Shown: positions 49,995 to 58,788 of the stretch, piece by piece | How the letters are laid out: every line of letters begins with the position of its first letter | Numbering within the stretch: the stretch's first letter is position 1 | Assembly: GCF_000265365.1 (NCBI RefSeq) | Contig: NC_018011.1 | Location: forward strand, 3,055,501-3,119,500 | DNA from: Alistipes finegoldii DSM 17242 | GTDB taxonomy: Bacteria > Bacteroidota > Bacteroidia > Bacteroidales > Rikenellaceae | Direction: 5' to 3' | Length of the DNA stretch: 64,000 nt | Notes under the pieces: generated by a model | The model's database searches: none | What the model was told of the DNA's origin: nothing | Seen by the model: only the letters and a program-made list of their open reading frames with translations | Translations under genes and position numbers: made by a program

Positions 49995-50573
49995 ATGGAA
50001 AAGCAAAATTTCTGGAACGATGCCGCGAAATGCGGCGCGATTATCGGGGCCATACTGGCCGTTTCGATGATCTTGGAGACGATGATGACACTTTCGGGCA
50101 GCATGAAGTACTATGCCCTGATGACGGTCGAATGGATCGGAGTCGTCGTCCTGCACTATTACCTGCTGCACCGCTTCACGCGAAACCGTTCGAAACTCTA
50201 TTCGGCCGAGGAGGGATTCTCCTTCGGACAGGGATATCTCTTCGTGCTGGCGGTGTCGGCCTTTGCTGGCGTCATCGTCGGAGGCGTGCAATATATCTAC
50301 CTGCACCTGATCATGGGTTATTCGAATTACACCTCCCGGCTGGTCGAAGCGCTGACCGACATGATGGCGTTGGGCGGCGGCGTGCCGGCGTCGATGGAGT
50401 CGGTGATGGCCCAGTCGCTGGAGCAGATTCAGACCGCGCCTGCCCCCTCGGTGCTTGCGACCGTCTGGGGCGGTATCTGGGTAAGCCTGCTCTTCGGCGC
50501 TGTTTTCGGCCTTATCATTGCAGGTGTGCTTTCGCGCGCTCCGCGGCCGTTCGATACGCAGGCCGGTGAGTAA
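49995..50573 (+). CDS. DUF4199 family membrane protein
   Basis: A 192-residue protein from the ATG at 49995 (MEKQNFWNDAAK); the longer frame from 49890 overlaps the previous gene. Four hydrophobic segments are visible (GAIIGAILAVSMIL, TVEWIGVVVLHYYLL, FVLAVSAFAGVIVGG, WVSLLFGAVFGLIIAGVL), and FGQGYLF and the overall design match DUF4199. These proteins often precede a glycosyltransferase in Bacteroidota, as here. Confidence 0.85.
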   Translation: MEKQNFWNDAAKCGAIIGAILAVSMILETMMTLSGSMKYYALMTVEWIGVVVLHYYLLHRFTRNRSKLYSAEEGFSFGQGYLFVLAVSAFAGVIVGGVQYIYLHLIMGYSNYTSRLVEALTDMMALGGGVPASMESVMAQSLEQIQTAPAPSVLATVWGGIWVSLLFGAVFGLIIAGVLSRAPRPFDTQAGE

Positions 50574-50590
50574 GAACTGTAAAGCAGAAG

Positions 50591-51547
50591 ATGAATAAAC
50601 TCGACATATCGGTTGTAGTGCCGCTCTACAACGAGGCGGAATCGCTGCCCGAACTGGTCGCATGGATCGACCGCGTGGCGGCGGAGCACGGCTATACCTA
50701 CGAAGTTATCTTGGTGGACGACGGTTCGTCCGACGATTCGTGGAGCGTCGTCGAATCCCTCAAAAAGCAGTATCCGGCGGTGCGGGGCATCGGGTTCGCC
50801 CGCAACTACGGCAAATCCGCGGCCTTGTACTGCGGTTTTGCGGCTGCGGAAGGGGAGGTCGTCGTCACGATGGACGCCGATCTGCAGGATTCGCCCGACG
50901 AGATTCCCGAATTGCGCAGGATGATCCTCGAAGAGGGATACGATCTGGTTTCGGGCTGGAAGAAGAAGCGCTACGATCCGATCGGCAAACGCTGGCCCAG
51001 CAAGTTTTTCAACTGGACGGCCCGCACCGTGTCGGGAATCGGGCTTCACGACTTCAACTGCGGCTTGAAAGCCTACCGCCGCAAGGTCGTCAAGGCGATC
51101 GAAGTCTACGGCGAGATGCACCGTTTCATTCCGATACTGGCCAAGCAAGCCGGTTTCCGCCGCATCGGCGAGAAGCCGGTGGAGCACCGCGCCCGCAAAT
51201 ACGGTCGTTCGAAATTCGGTCTCGAACGTATGCTGAAAGGTTATCTCGACCTGATTTCCGTACTCTTCATGTCGCACTTCGGCCGCTCGCCGATGTATTT
51301 CTTCGGCAGTCTGGGGACGCTGATGTTCCTTATCGGCGGCGGCACGACGGTCTGGATCATCGCCGCCAAAATCTGGAAGCAGGTCCACGAACTGCCGCTG
51401 AGGGCGGTTACCGATCAGCCGCTTTTCTATTTGGCGATTCTGGCGATTATCCTCGGAGTCCAGCTGTTTTTGGCGGGATTTTTGGGCGAGCTTATCAACC
51501 GCGGCTCCTCCGACAGGAACAAATATTTGATAGATAAAACTTTATGA
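50591..51547 (+). CDS. membrane-associated GT2 glycosyltransferase (DPM/ArnC-like)
   Basis: A 318-residue family 2 glycosyltransferase. SVVVPLYNEAESLPEL is the N-terminal strand, VDDGSSDDSW and TMDADLQDSPDEIPEL the nucleotide- and metal-binding segments, and GRSKFGLERMLKGYLDLISV a typical pre-membrane signature. Two C-terminal membrane helices follow. It probably transfers a sugar to a polyprenyl phosphate; the sugar is unknown. Confidence 0.88.
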   Translation: MNKLDISVVVPLYNEAESLPELVAWIDRVAAEHGYTYEVILVDDGSSDDSWSVVESLKKQYPAVRGIGFARNYGKSAALYCGFAAAEGEVVVTMDADLQDSPDEIPELRRMILEEGYDLVSGWKKKRYDPIGKRWPSKFFNWTARTVSGIGLHDFNCGLKAYRRKVVKAIEVYGEMHRFIPILAKQAGFRRIGEKPVEHRARKYGRSKFGLERMLKGYLDLISVLFMSHFGRSPMYFFGSLGTLMFLIGGGTTVWIIAAKIWKQVHELPLRAVTDQPLFYLAILAIILGVQLFLAGFLGELINRGSSDRNKYLIDKTL

Positions 51548-51551
51548 CCCT

Positions 51552-52016
51552 ATGATACAACGAATCCAAACGCTTTACATGCTGATTGTCACGGCGCTTA
51601 TGGCCGTTACGCTTTTCGCTCCGCTTGCGTGGTTCGCCGGCGAGGCCGGAGAGTTCGGGCTGTATGCCTTTTCTTTGAAAACCGCTGCCGGCGAAGCCGT
51701 GCAGCCGACGGTTTATATGGGCGTCGTGCTGGCGCTGGCCTGCGTGCTGCCGTTTATTACGATTTTCCTGTTCAAGCGCCGCCTGCTCCAGCTCCGGCTC
51801 TGCGTGGTTGAAATGGTGCTGCTCGTCGGCTCCGCCGTTATGGAAGGCGTGTACTACTTTCTCAGCTACCGGGTGTTTGCGGAACAGACGTTCCATACGC
51901 AGGTGCTGAAACCTGCCGTCGTGCTGCCGCTGGTTTGCCTGCTTTTCGCATACCTCGCCGCACGTGCGGTTTTCCGCGACGAACTGATGGTGCGCGCGGC
52001 CGACCGCATCCGTTGA
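51552..52016 (+). CDS. DUF4293 family membrane protein
   Basis: A 154-residue protein beginning MIQRIQTLYMLIV with four membrane segments, the typical form of DUF4293, a Bacteroidota-specific family of unknown function. It follows the glycosyltransferase by four bases. Confidence 0.85.
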   Translation: MIQRIQTLYMLIVTALMAVTLFAPLAWFAGEAGEFGLYAFSLKTAAGEAVQPTVYMGVVLALACVLPFITIFLFKRRLLQLRLCVVEMVLLVGSAVMEGVYYFLSYRVFAEQTFHTQVLKPAVVLPLVCLLFAYLAARAVFRDELMVRAADRIR

Positions 52017-52031
52017 TCCCGAAAGACTATT

Positions 52032-52073
52032 AGCCCCGGAATATGCAGAAACGTGCGTATTCCGGGGCTTTTG
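52032..52073 (+). terminator. intrinsic terminator
   Basis: Twelve-base-pair stem AGCCCCGGAATA/TATTCCGGGGCT with a 14-base loop and TTTTG. It ends the glycosyltransferase cluster. Confidence 0.85.
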
Positions 52074-52148
52074 TCTCCGATTGTGTCCGCATTGGACGCC
52101 GATGTCCGCTAATTAACCTAATCGTAATATAAAAAAGGCGTTTAGGCT

Positions 52149-52179
52149 TTTGTCGGTCCGGAAAATAATGTTAGATTTG
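52149..52179 (+). promoter_or_regulatory. promoter of the surface-protein / nuclease locus
   Basis: TTTG (52149-52152), a 19-base gap, TAGATTTG (52172-52179): consensus promoter with a start near 52186 and an AT-rich leader of about 80 bases. Confidence 0.75.
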
Positions 52180-52265
52180 AGGCATAATATTACCATTATG
52201 TAAGGAATCGTAAGTTTTTTTAGAAATAAAATAAAAGTTTTTAATCAATTTTAAACAACTCTTCT

Positions 52266-55200
52266 ATGAAAAAGTTAAACCTTTTGAGGTTATTGTTCGG
52301 TGCGATGTTCCTGATCGCCGCGACGGCGTTTACATCGTGTGTGGATGATAACGATGACGACGGGATGCCTTATCTTGAGGTTGCTCCCGAAGCATTGACC
52401 TTTTCCGCCGAGGGCGTGGCCGAAGGTGCGTCTGCCGTTACGGTGAAAAGCAATCGTCCGTGGACGCTCGCTTTCGAATCGGGCGCAGACTGGGTGACTC
52501 CTTCCGCGACCGATGGAAAAGCCGGTACGACCGAGGTCGAATTCTCGATCCCCGCAAGCAACGAGAGCCGTACGGCAACGCTGAGTTTCCAGCTCAAGAA
52601 CTCCTACGGCGCCTATTTCACCAAGACGGTTACCATTAACCAGGGTGAAGTCGTTCCCGAAAAACTTGTTTATAAAGAAACTTTCGGAACGACGGGAGAT
52701 AAAACTCCGGTTGCTTCATACGATGGCTGGGATAAGACCGGTGAAGGCTCTTCGACCGTAACTTATGCCGGTGAAGGGGTTGATATTCGCAGTAATCTTT
52801 CCAGTGTCGGCAACGGAAGTGCCTATGAAGGTTCCGGTGGTTCTAATTTGATGTTTGGCACCGGAAACACTTATTTTACGGTTCAGGATATTACGCTTCC
52901 TCAGGGCCAAACCGGATATACTTTGACTTTCGGCGCAAGTTATTTCAATGCTCCCAATATTGAGATCTACGATCAGCTGACCGTTCAATTCAGTAAAGAC
53001 GGCGAAAAATGGACCAATGCCATTCCCTATACTTTCGAAAACTTTGTGGCTGAGAAAAACTGGAATCTTGCAACGTTGAACTTTACGTTGAAGGAATTCT
53101 CGGAGCATCTGTATATTAAATTCTTATCCACTAAGAAGCCTGACGGCAACTATCGTATTGACGATGTTACTTTGGTGACGAGTGCCGGTGGACAGCAGGT
53201 CGATTTGGATAATGGCTCCGTGACACCGCCTGTCGGTGATGTAGAGCTTCCGACTACTGTTGTGACGCAGTTTGGCGACAGTTTCAACGATGTTATTAGT
53301 GGTGTTGTTTACGATTCTCCCAATTGGGCGTTTACTTCGAGTGATGCTGGGTATCCGGCCAATCCTAAATTGGGATGGTTCGGCAGTGTATTTGGAGACA
53401 CGTTCTATCTTCAGTGTGCTCCTTACAGCTCAACGCAGAAGACCGTTACGGCTTATGCTATAATGACTCCGTTTAATGTGAAAGCTGCGGATAATAAAGT
53501 GTTGACGTTCAAACTGGCATGGTATTTCAATGCAACGGCAAGTGCAGCTGACGACAGCAAGATTGAGATCGTAGCTTCTACTACGGTAACAAACGAAACG
53601 ATTACCGATCCCAGTGTATGGACTGTTGTTAAGACAATCGAGTATAAAGAGGGGGTAAATGAGATCAACGTGTACTTTGACGAGTCTGCCGATCTTTCGG
53701 CTTATGCCGCTTCTGATAAAGTATATGTAGCTTTCCGTTATGTAGGGCATAACAACACCTATCGATTGGATGATGTCTCGTTCAATGGGGGAGCTACCGG
53801 ATCGCTTGTTGTCGATCCTACGGCCATTTCTCTCGGTGATGCAGCCGGAGCGACGGCAAAAATTACGGTTACGTCTACCGGTGACTGGAAAGCGACTGTT
53901 TCCGGTTCAGGCTTCTCGATCGACAAAACTACGGGTACGGCTTCCGACACTTCGATTACCGTAACTGCTTCTGAGGCCAATGCTTCTTCGGAAATAAAAA
54001 ATCTGGGTTCGATAGTCGTCAGCAATGACTTTGGCACCAAGACGATAGCGGTATCACAGAAGGGGGTGTCGAACGACATATTCTATGAATCGTTCGGTGA
54101 TTTGGAACAGAAACTCGACAAGTGGCCTTATATCAATGAAAGTCCGTATGTGATTCGCAGCGGATTCGGCTATGTTTCCGGTACGTCAGACTATAAAACA
54201 GCTTACGCTTCGAACCGTTGGACGGCAACAACGGCTTCTCCGACAAGCGCGGGCTTTTCAGGTAAAGGCTTGATGTGGTTGCAGGCAGGTAAGAATGCAT
54301 ATTTTACGGTGCAGGATCTTGTTCTTACAACTGAAAAGAATCTGTCAATCCGTTTTGGATTGTATGGTAATACTGATGCTTTCGATCCCCAAAAGGATGT
54401 CATTAAACTCTATCTTTCGTCAGATGCCGAAAATTGGACTGAAATAGCGTATAATCTGGAAAATGTAGATGCAACTCCGGCTTGGAAATGGGCATCGGCT
54501 GATATTACGCTGAAAAATACTGTTTCACGTCTTTCTTTGAAAATTGAATATCCGAGTGGTGCGACCGGAACTCGTGTTGATGATGTCCGTATTTTCGTTG
54601 GCACGGGTGGGACAGAGATCGATTTGGGCGGCGGTGCCGCTACGCCTGCGGTTACGACGGCCAACGCTTCGAATGTAGCCGAGACGACGGTGACGCTGGG
54701 CGGCTCGATCGCCAATGCCGATCTGGCCGACTATTCGGCCGTCGGCGTGGAGTATGTGGTCTTCGCCACGGGAAATACGCCCGATTGGACAGGCTCCGTG
54801 AAAGTTCCGGCCGCAACGAAGGCTGCGACATGGACCGTAGACGTTACCGGCCTGACGAAGGAGACGCAGTACGCTTTCCGCGCCTACGCGACTCCCAACA
54901 CCGGTGATATTCTTTACGGCGATCATAAGACGTTCGTAACGACCGGCGGAAGCGGCGGTGCGACAACAATTACGATTCCCGAACTCTTGGCCAAGATCAC
55001 GGCGACTTCTGCTGCCGAGGTGATCGACGAAAATGTGACTTATACCTTCGAAGGTGTAATTTGCGGTGATCCCAAAGCTGGCAATGCTTCTTTCGGTACG
55101 CTTTACGTGATGACTCCCGGAGCTACGACCGGTGGAAACGGTATTTCGCTTTACAACTCGGTATTTTGGAGTGAAGGTGACTATAAACTGGGCGATAAAG

Positions 55201-56378
55201 TGCTCGTCACGCTAACGGCAGGTGTCGCAAAAGGTCAGATCCGCAATTCGATTCCTCAGGTTTCGGAAATCGGGACCGGTGAAGTGATCGTGCAGTCGAG
55301 CGGTAATGCAGTAACTCCTATCAAGGTGAATTCGGTCGCCGATATTTCGAATTATTTCAATATGCCCGTCACGATCGAAGCTACGACGAGTGCTGCCGGC
55401 ATGTGGATGGACAGCGGAGCGAATACGACCCGTACGCTGACGGCCGGAGGAGCTAACTTAGCCGTATACCTCAATAAAAATGCTTGGACAACTTTCAAAG
55501 ATCAGCCTTATATCGCAACGACTGCCGAAATTACGGGTATCGGTGCGGTGTATTCCGGTCAGAACCAAATTCTTCCCCGTAATCTCGACGACGTGAAGAA
55601 CTTTAAGTCTACGGCCCCTATGATTATCGATGTAACTCCTTCTTCGTTATCGTGGGCGTCGGATGATACGGCTGAAAAGACTGTGACGATCGAAGGTGTG
55701 AATTTCAATGGATTTACGTTATCTTCGCTGACTTCCTTCAACGCGTCGGTCGAGGGAACGACCGTGAAGATTTCGCCTAAAACCGCCAATACGGGCGATA
55801 CGGACATTAAAGAGACTCTGACTATTACGGCTACCGGAGGAAACGATGCTACAGTTGCTTTGACGCAGTTGAAAAAATCGTCGGGTGGTGAAGTAACTCC
55901 CGGTGTTGCATATGTTTGGAGCCTTGTAAATGGTGATTTAGGTTCGAAAGCCGATGGTGTGACCATCGTTAAAGGTACGCCAGAGTTGGAATGGATTACG
56001 AGTCCTACTTGGTCGGGATCATCGTTCTACTTTGGAAACGACAATAATAAAGGTGTTCAGGTTGGATCTAAGAATCAACCGGCCAGCCAATTTGTATTGA
56101 AATCCACGGCATATACTGGTGGGGTGAAAAAGATTGTTGTTAATAGCAGTGGAGCTGCTAGTGCTAATGTAACTTTGAAGGTGCAGGTCGGATCTACGAC
56201 ATTTGTTTGTGATGGAAATAGCACTGCTGATTTGACGTCTTTGGCTGCCGAATATACATTTGAAAATGCAGTAGCTGTTGAAGGTGACATTGTTTTAACA
56301 TGGGATAATGCAACTAGTGTAGCAGGAAGCGGTAAGGCTTTTTATATTAAGTCTGTTGCTATCAACCCGGCAGAATAA
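52266..56378 (+). CDS. large multidomain surface lipoprotein (BACON-like and DUF5689-like domains)
   Basis: A 1370-residue lipoprotein: signal peptide with lipobox TAFTSC near residue 25, then an acidic stretch (VDDNDDDG). Several beta modules follow: BACON-like Ig domains (for example around residues 40-125 and 515-600), jelly-roll-like repeats (residues 135-300, 340-500 and 615-770) with shared GNTYFTVQDI/GKNAYFTVQDL-type segments, a fibronectin-type region near 790-895, and a DUF5689/OB-like domain near 900-1100. It probably stands on the cell surface and binds a polymer. Base composition is patchy: the middle and the 3' end are AT-richer than the fibronectin-type part. Confidence 0.8.
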   Translation: MKKLNLLRLLFGAMFLIAATAFTSCVDDNDDDGMPYLEVAPEALTFSAEGVAEGASAVTVKSNRPWTLAFESGADWVTPSATDGKAGTTEVEFSIPASNESRTATLSFQLKNSYGAYFTKTVTINQGEVVPEKLVYKETFGTTGDKTPVASYDGWDKTGEGSSTVTYAGEGVDIRSNLSSVGNGSAYEGSGGSNLMFGTGNTYFTVQDITLPQGQTGYTLTFGASYFNAPNIEIYDQLTVQFSKDGEKWTNAIPYTFENFVAEKNWNLATLNFTLKEFSEHLYIKFLSTKKPDGNYRIDDVTLVTSAGGQQVDLDNGSVTPPVGDVELPTTVVTQFGDSFNDVISGVVYDSPNWAFTSSDAGYPANPKLGWFGSVFGDTFYLQCAPYSSTQKTVTAYAIMTPFNVKAADNKVLTFKLAWYFNATASAADDSKIEIVASTTVTNETITDPSVWTVVKTIEYKEGVNEINVYFDESADLSAYAASDKVYVAFRYVGHNNTYRLDDVSFNGGATGSLVVDPTAISLGDAAGATAKITVTSTGDWKATVSGSGFSIDKTTGTASDTSITVTASEANASSEIKNLGSIVVSNDFGTKTIAVSQKGVSNDIFYESFGDLEQKLDKWPYINESPYVIRSGFGYVSGTSDYKTAYASNRWTATTASPTSAGFSGKGLMWLQAGKNAYFTVQDLVLTTEKNLSIRFGLYGNTDAFDPQKDVIKLYLSSDAENWTEIAYNLENVDATPAWKWASADITLKNTVSRLSLKIEYPSGATGTRVDDVRIFVGTGGTEIDLGGGAATPAVTTANASNVAETTVTLGGSIANADLADYSAVGVEYVVFATGNTPDWTGSVKVPAATKAATWTVDVTGLTKETQYAFRAYATPNTGDILYGDHKTFVTTGGSGGATTITIPELLAKITATSAAEVIDENVTYTFEGVICGDPKAGNASFGTLYVMTPGATTGGNGISLYNSVFWSEGDYKLGDKVLVTLTAGVAKGQIRNSIPQVSEIGTGEVIVQSSGNAVTPIKVNSVADISNYFNMPVTIEATTSAAGMWMDSGANTTRTLTAGGANLAVYLNKNAWTTFKDQPYIATTAEITGIGAVYSGQNQILPRNLDDVKNFKSTAPMIIDVTPSSLSWASDDTAEKTVTIEGVNFNGFTLSSLTSFNASVEGTTVKISPKTANTGDTDIKETLTITATGGNDATVALTQLKKSSGGEVTPGVAYVWSLVNGDLGSKADGVTIVKGTPELEWITSPTWSGSSFYFGNDNNKGVQVGSKNQPASQFVLKSTAYTGGVKKIVVNSSGAASANVTLKVQVGSTTFVCDGNSTADLTSLAAEYTFENAVAVEGDIVLTWDNATSVAGSGKAFYIKSVAINPAE

Positions 56379-56399
56379 CCGAATATCGACACTCCCTCT

Positions 56400-56422
56400 C
56401 CCGGCAGGAACATCCTGCCGGG
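56400..56422 (+). terminator. hairpin after the surface-lipoprotein gene
   Basis: Perfect 10-bp stem CCCGGCAGGA/TCCTGCCGGG with a three-base loop but no T tract; may stabilise the mRNA or reduce read-through. Confidence 0.5.
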
Positions 56423-56469
56423 GGAAGGTTGTCTTAAAATGCGTATTTTCGCACTTAGTTTTTAATTGA

Positions 56470-57717
56470 ATGACGTTGATATATAAATATAGTTCGCGGA
56501 TGTTTGCCGCTTCCCTTGCGGCGATGGTGCTGATAGCTGTCGCCTTTACGGGGTGCGGTAAGGATTCCGACAATAAGGGAGGCGGGGGCGCCAACTCGGT
56601 GGAGTGGGACCCTGCCAAGACCGTGCATCCCGATCAGGAGGGCGCTGCCGTGCTGCTCGTGACCGGAGATACGGGGACGCCGTGGACGGCTGAAATCATT
56701 TCGGGAGCCGAATGGATTTCGTTTAACCGGACAGCGCCGGGAGGCCAGACTGTCAAGACGGGAAAGGTCGGAACGAGTTTGTCCGACAAGAATCAGTATG
56801 TCTATTATTGGCCGAACAACACCAAGGACGAGCGGCATGCCCTGATCAGGTTCGAGTTCGAAGGCGAGATGCCCGTCGAGCTTGAACTCGTCCAGTACAG
56901 TACTTCGTCGAACGACAATGTATATGAGACCGGTCACAATCTGGTTTGGCCTGAGATTCCTGCCGAAAAGGTGAATAGCAATTATATTTATGTATCACAT
57001 TTCGCTCAGCTCAAGAATCAGAATACGAATCAGTGGTATAACGCCCGTAACTATACGTTGTGTCTCGACAAAACCAAGTATGCCGCATGGTGGGTGGCTT
57101 ATCCGCTGCATAGTTCGTATACGGGGTCGGGACGCGTGGAAACATGGGCGTATGATCCCAAGATCGCAGCTGAATATCAGGCTAATTTGACCCGTAGTTA
57201 TCCTGCGGCGAATTACGACCGCGGCCATCAGATTCCCAATGCCGACCGTAGCGGAAATGCCACGATGCAGGCGCAGACTTTCTATTTCTCGAATATGACG
57301 CCCCAGAACTCCAGCCTGAACCAGCATCCGTGGGCGGACCTTGAGAAAATGGCCCGTGACCATTGGATGTGTTCCGACACGCTGTATGTCGTAACCGGTG
57401 CATATTGGAATCCCGGTAGTACGCTTACGACGGCAGACCGCGACGGTAAGTTATGTCCTGTGCCGAATTACTATTTTAAAGTATTTGTCCGCACGGTAAA
57501 GGGTAACATCCGTCAGGCTGGTGATAAACTAGGTGATTATTCGGCCGGCCAGCTCAAGTCCATCGGATTCTGGGTGGCCAACGAAGGCGGTCAGGGTGAG
57601 GCCAAAAGCTGGGTGAAGAGCGTCAAGGAGATCGAAGAGCTGACCAAGTTCGAATTCTTCCCCACGCTGCCTGCCGAGGTCAAGGAAAAGACAGATGCCG
57701 CCTCTTGGGGATTGTAA
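56470..57717 (+). CDS. secreted DNA/RNA non-specific endonuclease lipoprotein (NUC1/NucA family)
   Basis: A 415-residue lipoprotein with lipobox FTGC near residue 28, a BACON-like N-terminal domain (about residues 55-145) and a beta-beta-alpha metal endonuclease domain. YDRGHQIPNADRSG near residue 255 holds the catalytic histidine of the DRGH motif, and SNMTPQNSSLNQHPWADLE the metal-binding asparagine. It should degrade nucleic acid outside the cell. Neighbours are an EEP phosphodiesterase/nuclease, a TonB receptor and DUF5689 proteins. Confidence 0.9.
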   Translation: MTLIYKYSSRMFAASLAAMVLIAVAFTGCGKDSDNKGGGGANSVEWDPAKTVHPDQEGAAVLLVTGDTGTPWTAEIISGAEWISFNRTAPGGQTVKTGKVGTSLSDKNQYVYYWPNNTKDERHALIRFEFEGEMPVELELVQYSTSSNDNVYETGHNLVWPEIPAEKVNSNYIYVSHFAQLKNQNTNQWYNARNYTLCLDKTKYAAWWVAYPLHSSYTGSGRVETWAYDPKIAAEYQANLTRSYPAANYDRGHQIPNADRSGNATMQAQTFYFSNMTPQNSSLNQHPWADLEKMARDHWMCSDTLYVVTGAYWNPGSTLTTADRDGKLCPVPNYYFKVFVRTVKGNIRQAGDKLGDYSAGQLKSIGFWVANEGGQGEAKSWVKSVKEIEELTKFEFFPTLPAEVKEKTDAASWGL

Positions 57718-57737
57718 AACCTTAAAATTTCAGAACG

Positions 57738-58772
57738 ATGAAAAAACGACTGATATTCACTTTGTTCTTGGCGGCGTTCGTCGTAATGTGCTTTGCGCAG
57801 AAGCCCTGCAAGGTGATGTTCTATAACTTGGAGAACTTTTTCGACACCATCAACGATCCGGAGGTGCATGACGACGAGTTCACGCCGGAAGGTCCCAAGA
57901 AGTGGAATTCCGCCAAGTATTTCAAGAAGCTCGGCAATATCGAGCGGGTGCTTTTCGACATTGCTGCCGCAGACAAGAATTATCCGGCTGTTATCGGCGT
58001 CTCGGAAGTCGAGACGCGCTCGGTGCTGGAGGACATTGTGGCGACGCCCAAATTGGCCCCCGGCAACTACCGTATCGTGCATTACGATTCGCCCGAAGCC
58101 CGCGGCGTCGATGTGGCTTTCATGTATCGTCCCGATGTGTTCAAACTGGAGGGCAGTTTCCCGGTGAAAACCGTCGTGCCGCAGCTTCCCAACTTCAAGA
58201 CCCGTGACATCCTGACGATGTGGGGAACCATCGAGAACGAACCCTTCTTCTTTATGGTTGCGCACTGGCCTTCGCGGCTGGGCGGCAAGGACGCTTCGGA
58301 ATTCAAGCGCATTGCCGTCGGGGAGCAGATGCGCCGCATTGCGGATTCCGTGCTGAAGATCAACCCGGCGACCAAGGTCGTAGCCATGGGCGACTTCAAC
58401 GACGATCCTACGGACGAGAGCATTGCCGAGGGGTTGGGTGCCAAAGCCAAGATGAAGGATCTCAAGCCGGGCGATTTCTACAACCCCTTTGCCGATATGC
58501 TCAAGGCGGGACTCGGAACGCTGGCTTACGGCGATGCATGGAATCTCTTTGACAATATCGTGGTCACGGAGAATCTGGCTACGGGTTCCGAAGGCAGGCT
58601 TCGTTTGCAGAAGGCTCCCGGATCGAAGTTCTACGGCAATATCTTCAAGCGGTACTACATGCTGCAGAAAGAGGGACAGTATAAGGGATATCCCCTGCGT
58701 ACGTACGTGGGAAATAACTTTCAGGGCGGTTACAGCGACCACTTCCCGGTGTATATCTATTTTGCCAAATAA
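57738..58772 (+). CDS. secreted endonuclease/exonuclease/phosphatase family protein
   Basis: A 344-residue EEP-fold protein with a signal peptide ending at MCFAQ. MFYNLENFF, IGVSEVE, VAHWPSRLGG, VVAMGDFNDDP and the terminal YSDHFPVYIYF are the ordered active-site motifs (metal, acid, Asn/His, DFN, SDH). It would cleave phosphodiesters or phosphomonoesters in the periplasm or outside. Twenty bases after the NUC1-type nuclease gene, hence the same operon. Confidence 0.9.
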   Translation: MKKRLIFTLFLAAFVVMCFAQKPCKVMFYNLENFFDTINDPEVHDDEFTPEGPKKWNSAKYFKKLGNIERVLFDIAAADKNYPAVIGVSEVETRSVLEDIVATPKLAPGNYRIVHYDSPEARGVDVAFMYRPDVFKLEGSFPVKTVVPQLPNFKTRDILTMWGTIENEPFFFMVAHWPSRLGGKDASEFKRIAVGEQMRRIADSVLKINPATKVVAMGDFNDDPTDESIAEGLGAKAKMKDLKPGDFYNPFADMLKAGLGTLAYGDAWNLFDNIVVTENLATGSEGRLRLQKAPGSKFYGNIFKRYYMLQKEGQYKGYPLRTYVGNNFQGGYSDHFPVYIYFAK

Positions 58773-58788
58773 ATTACTTACATAGTCT

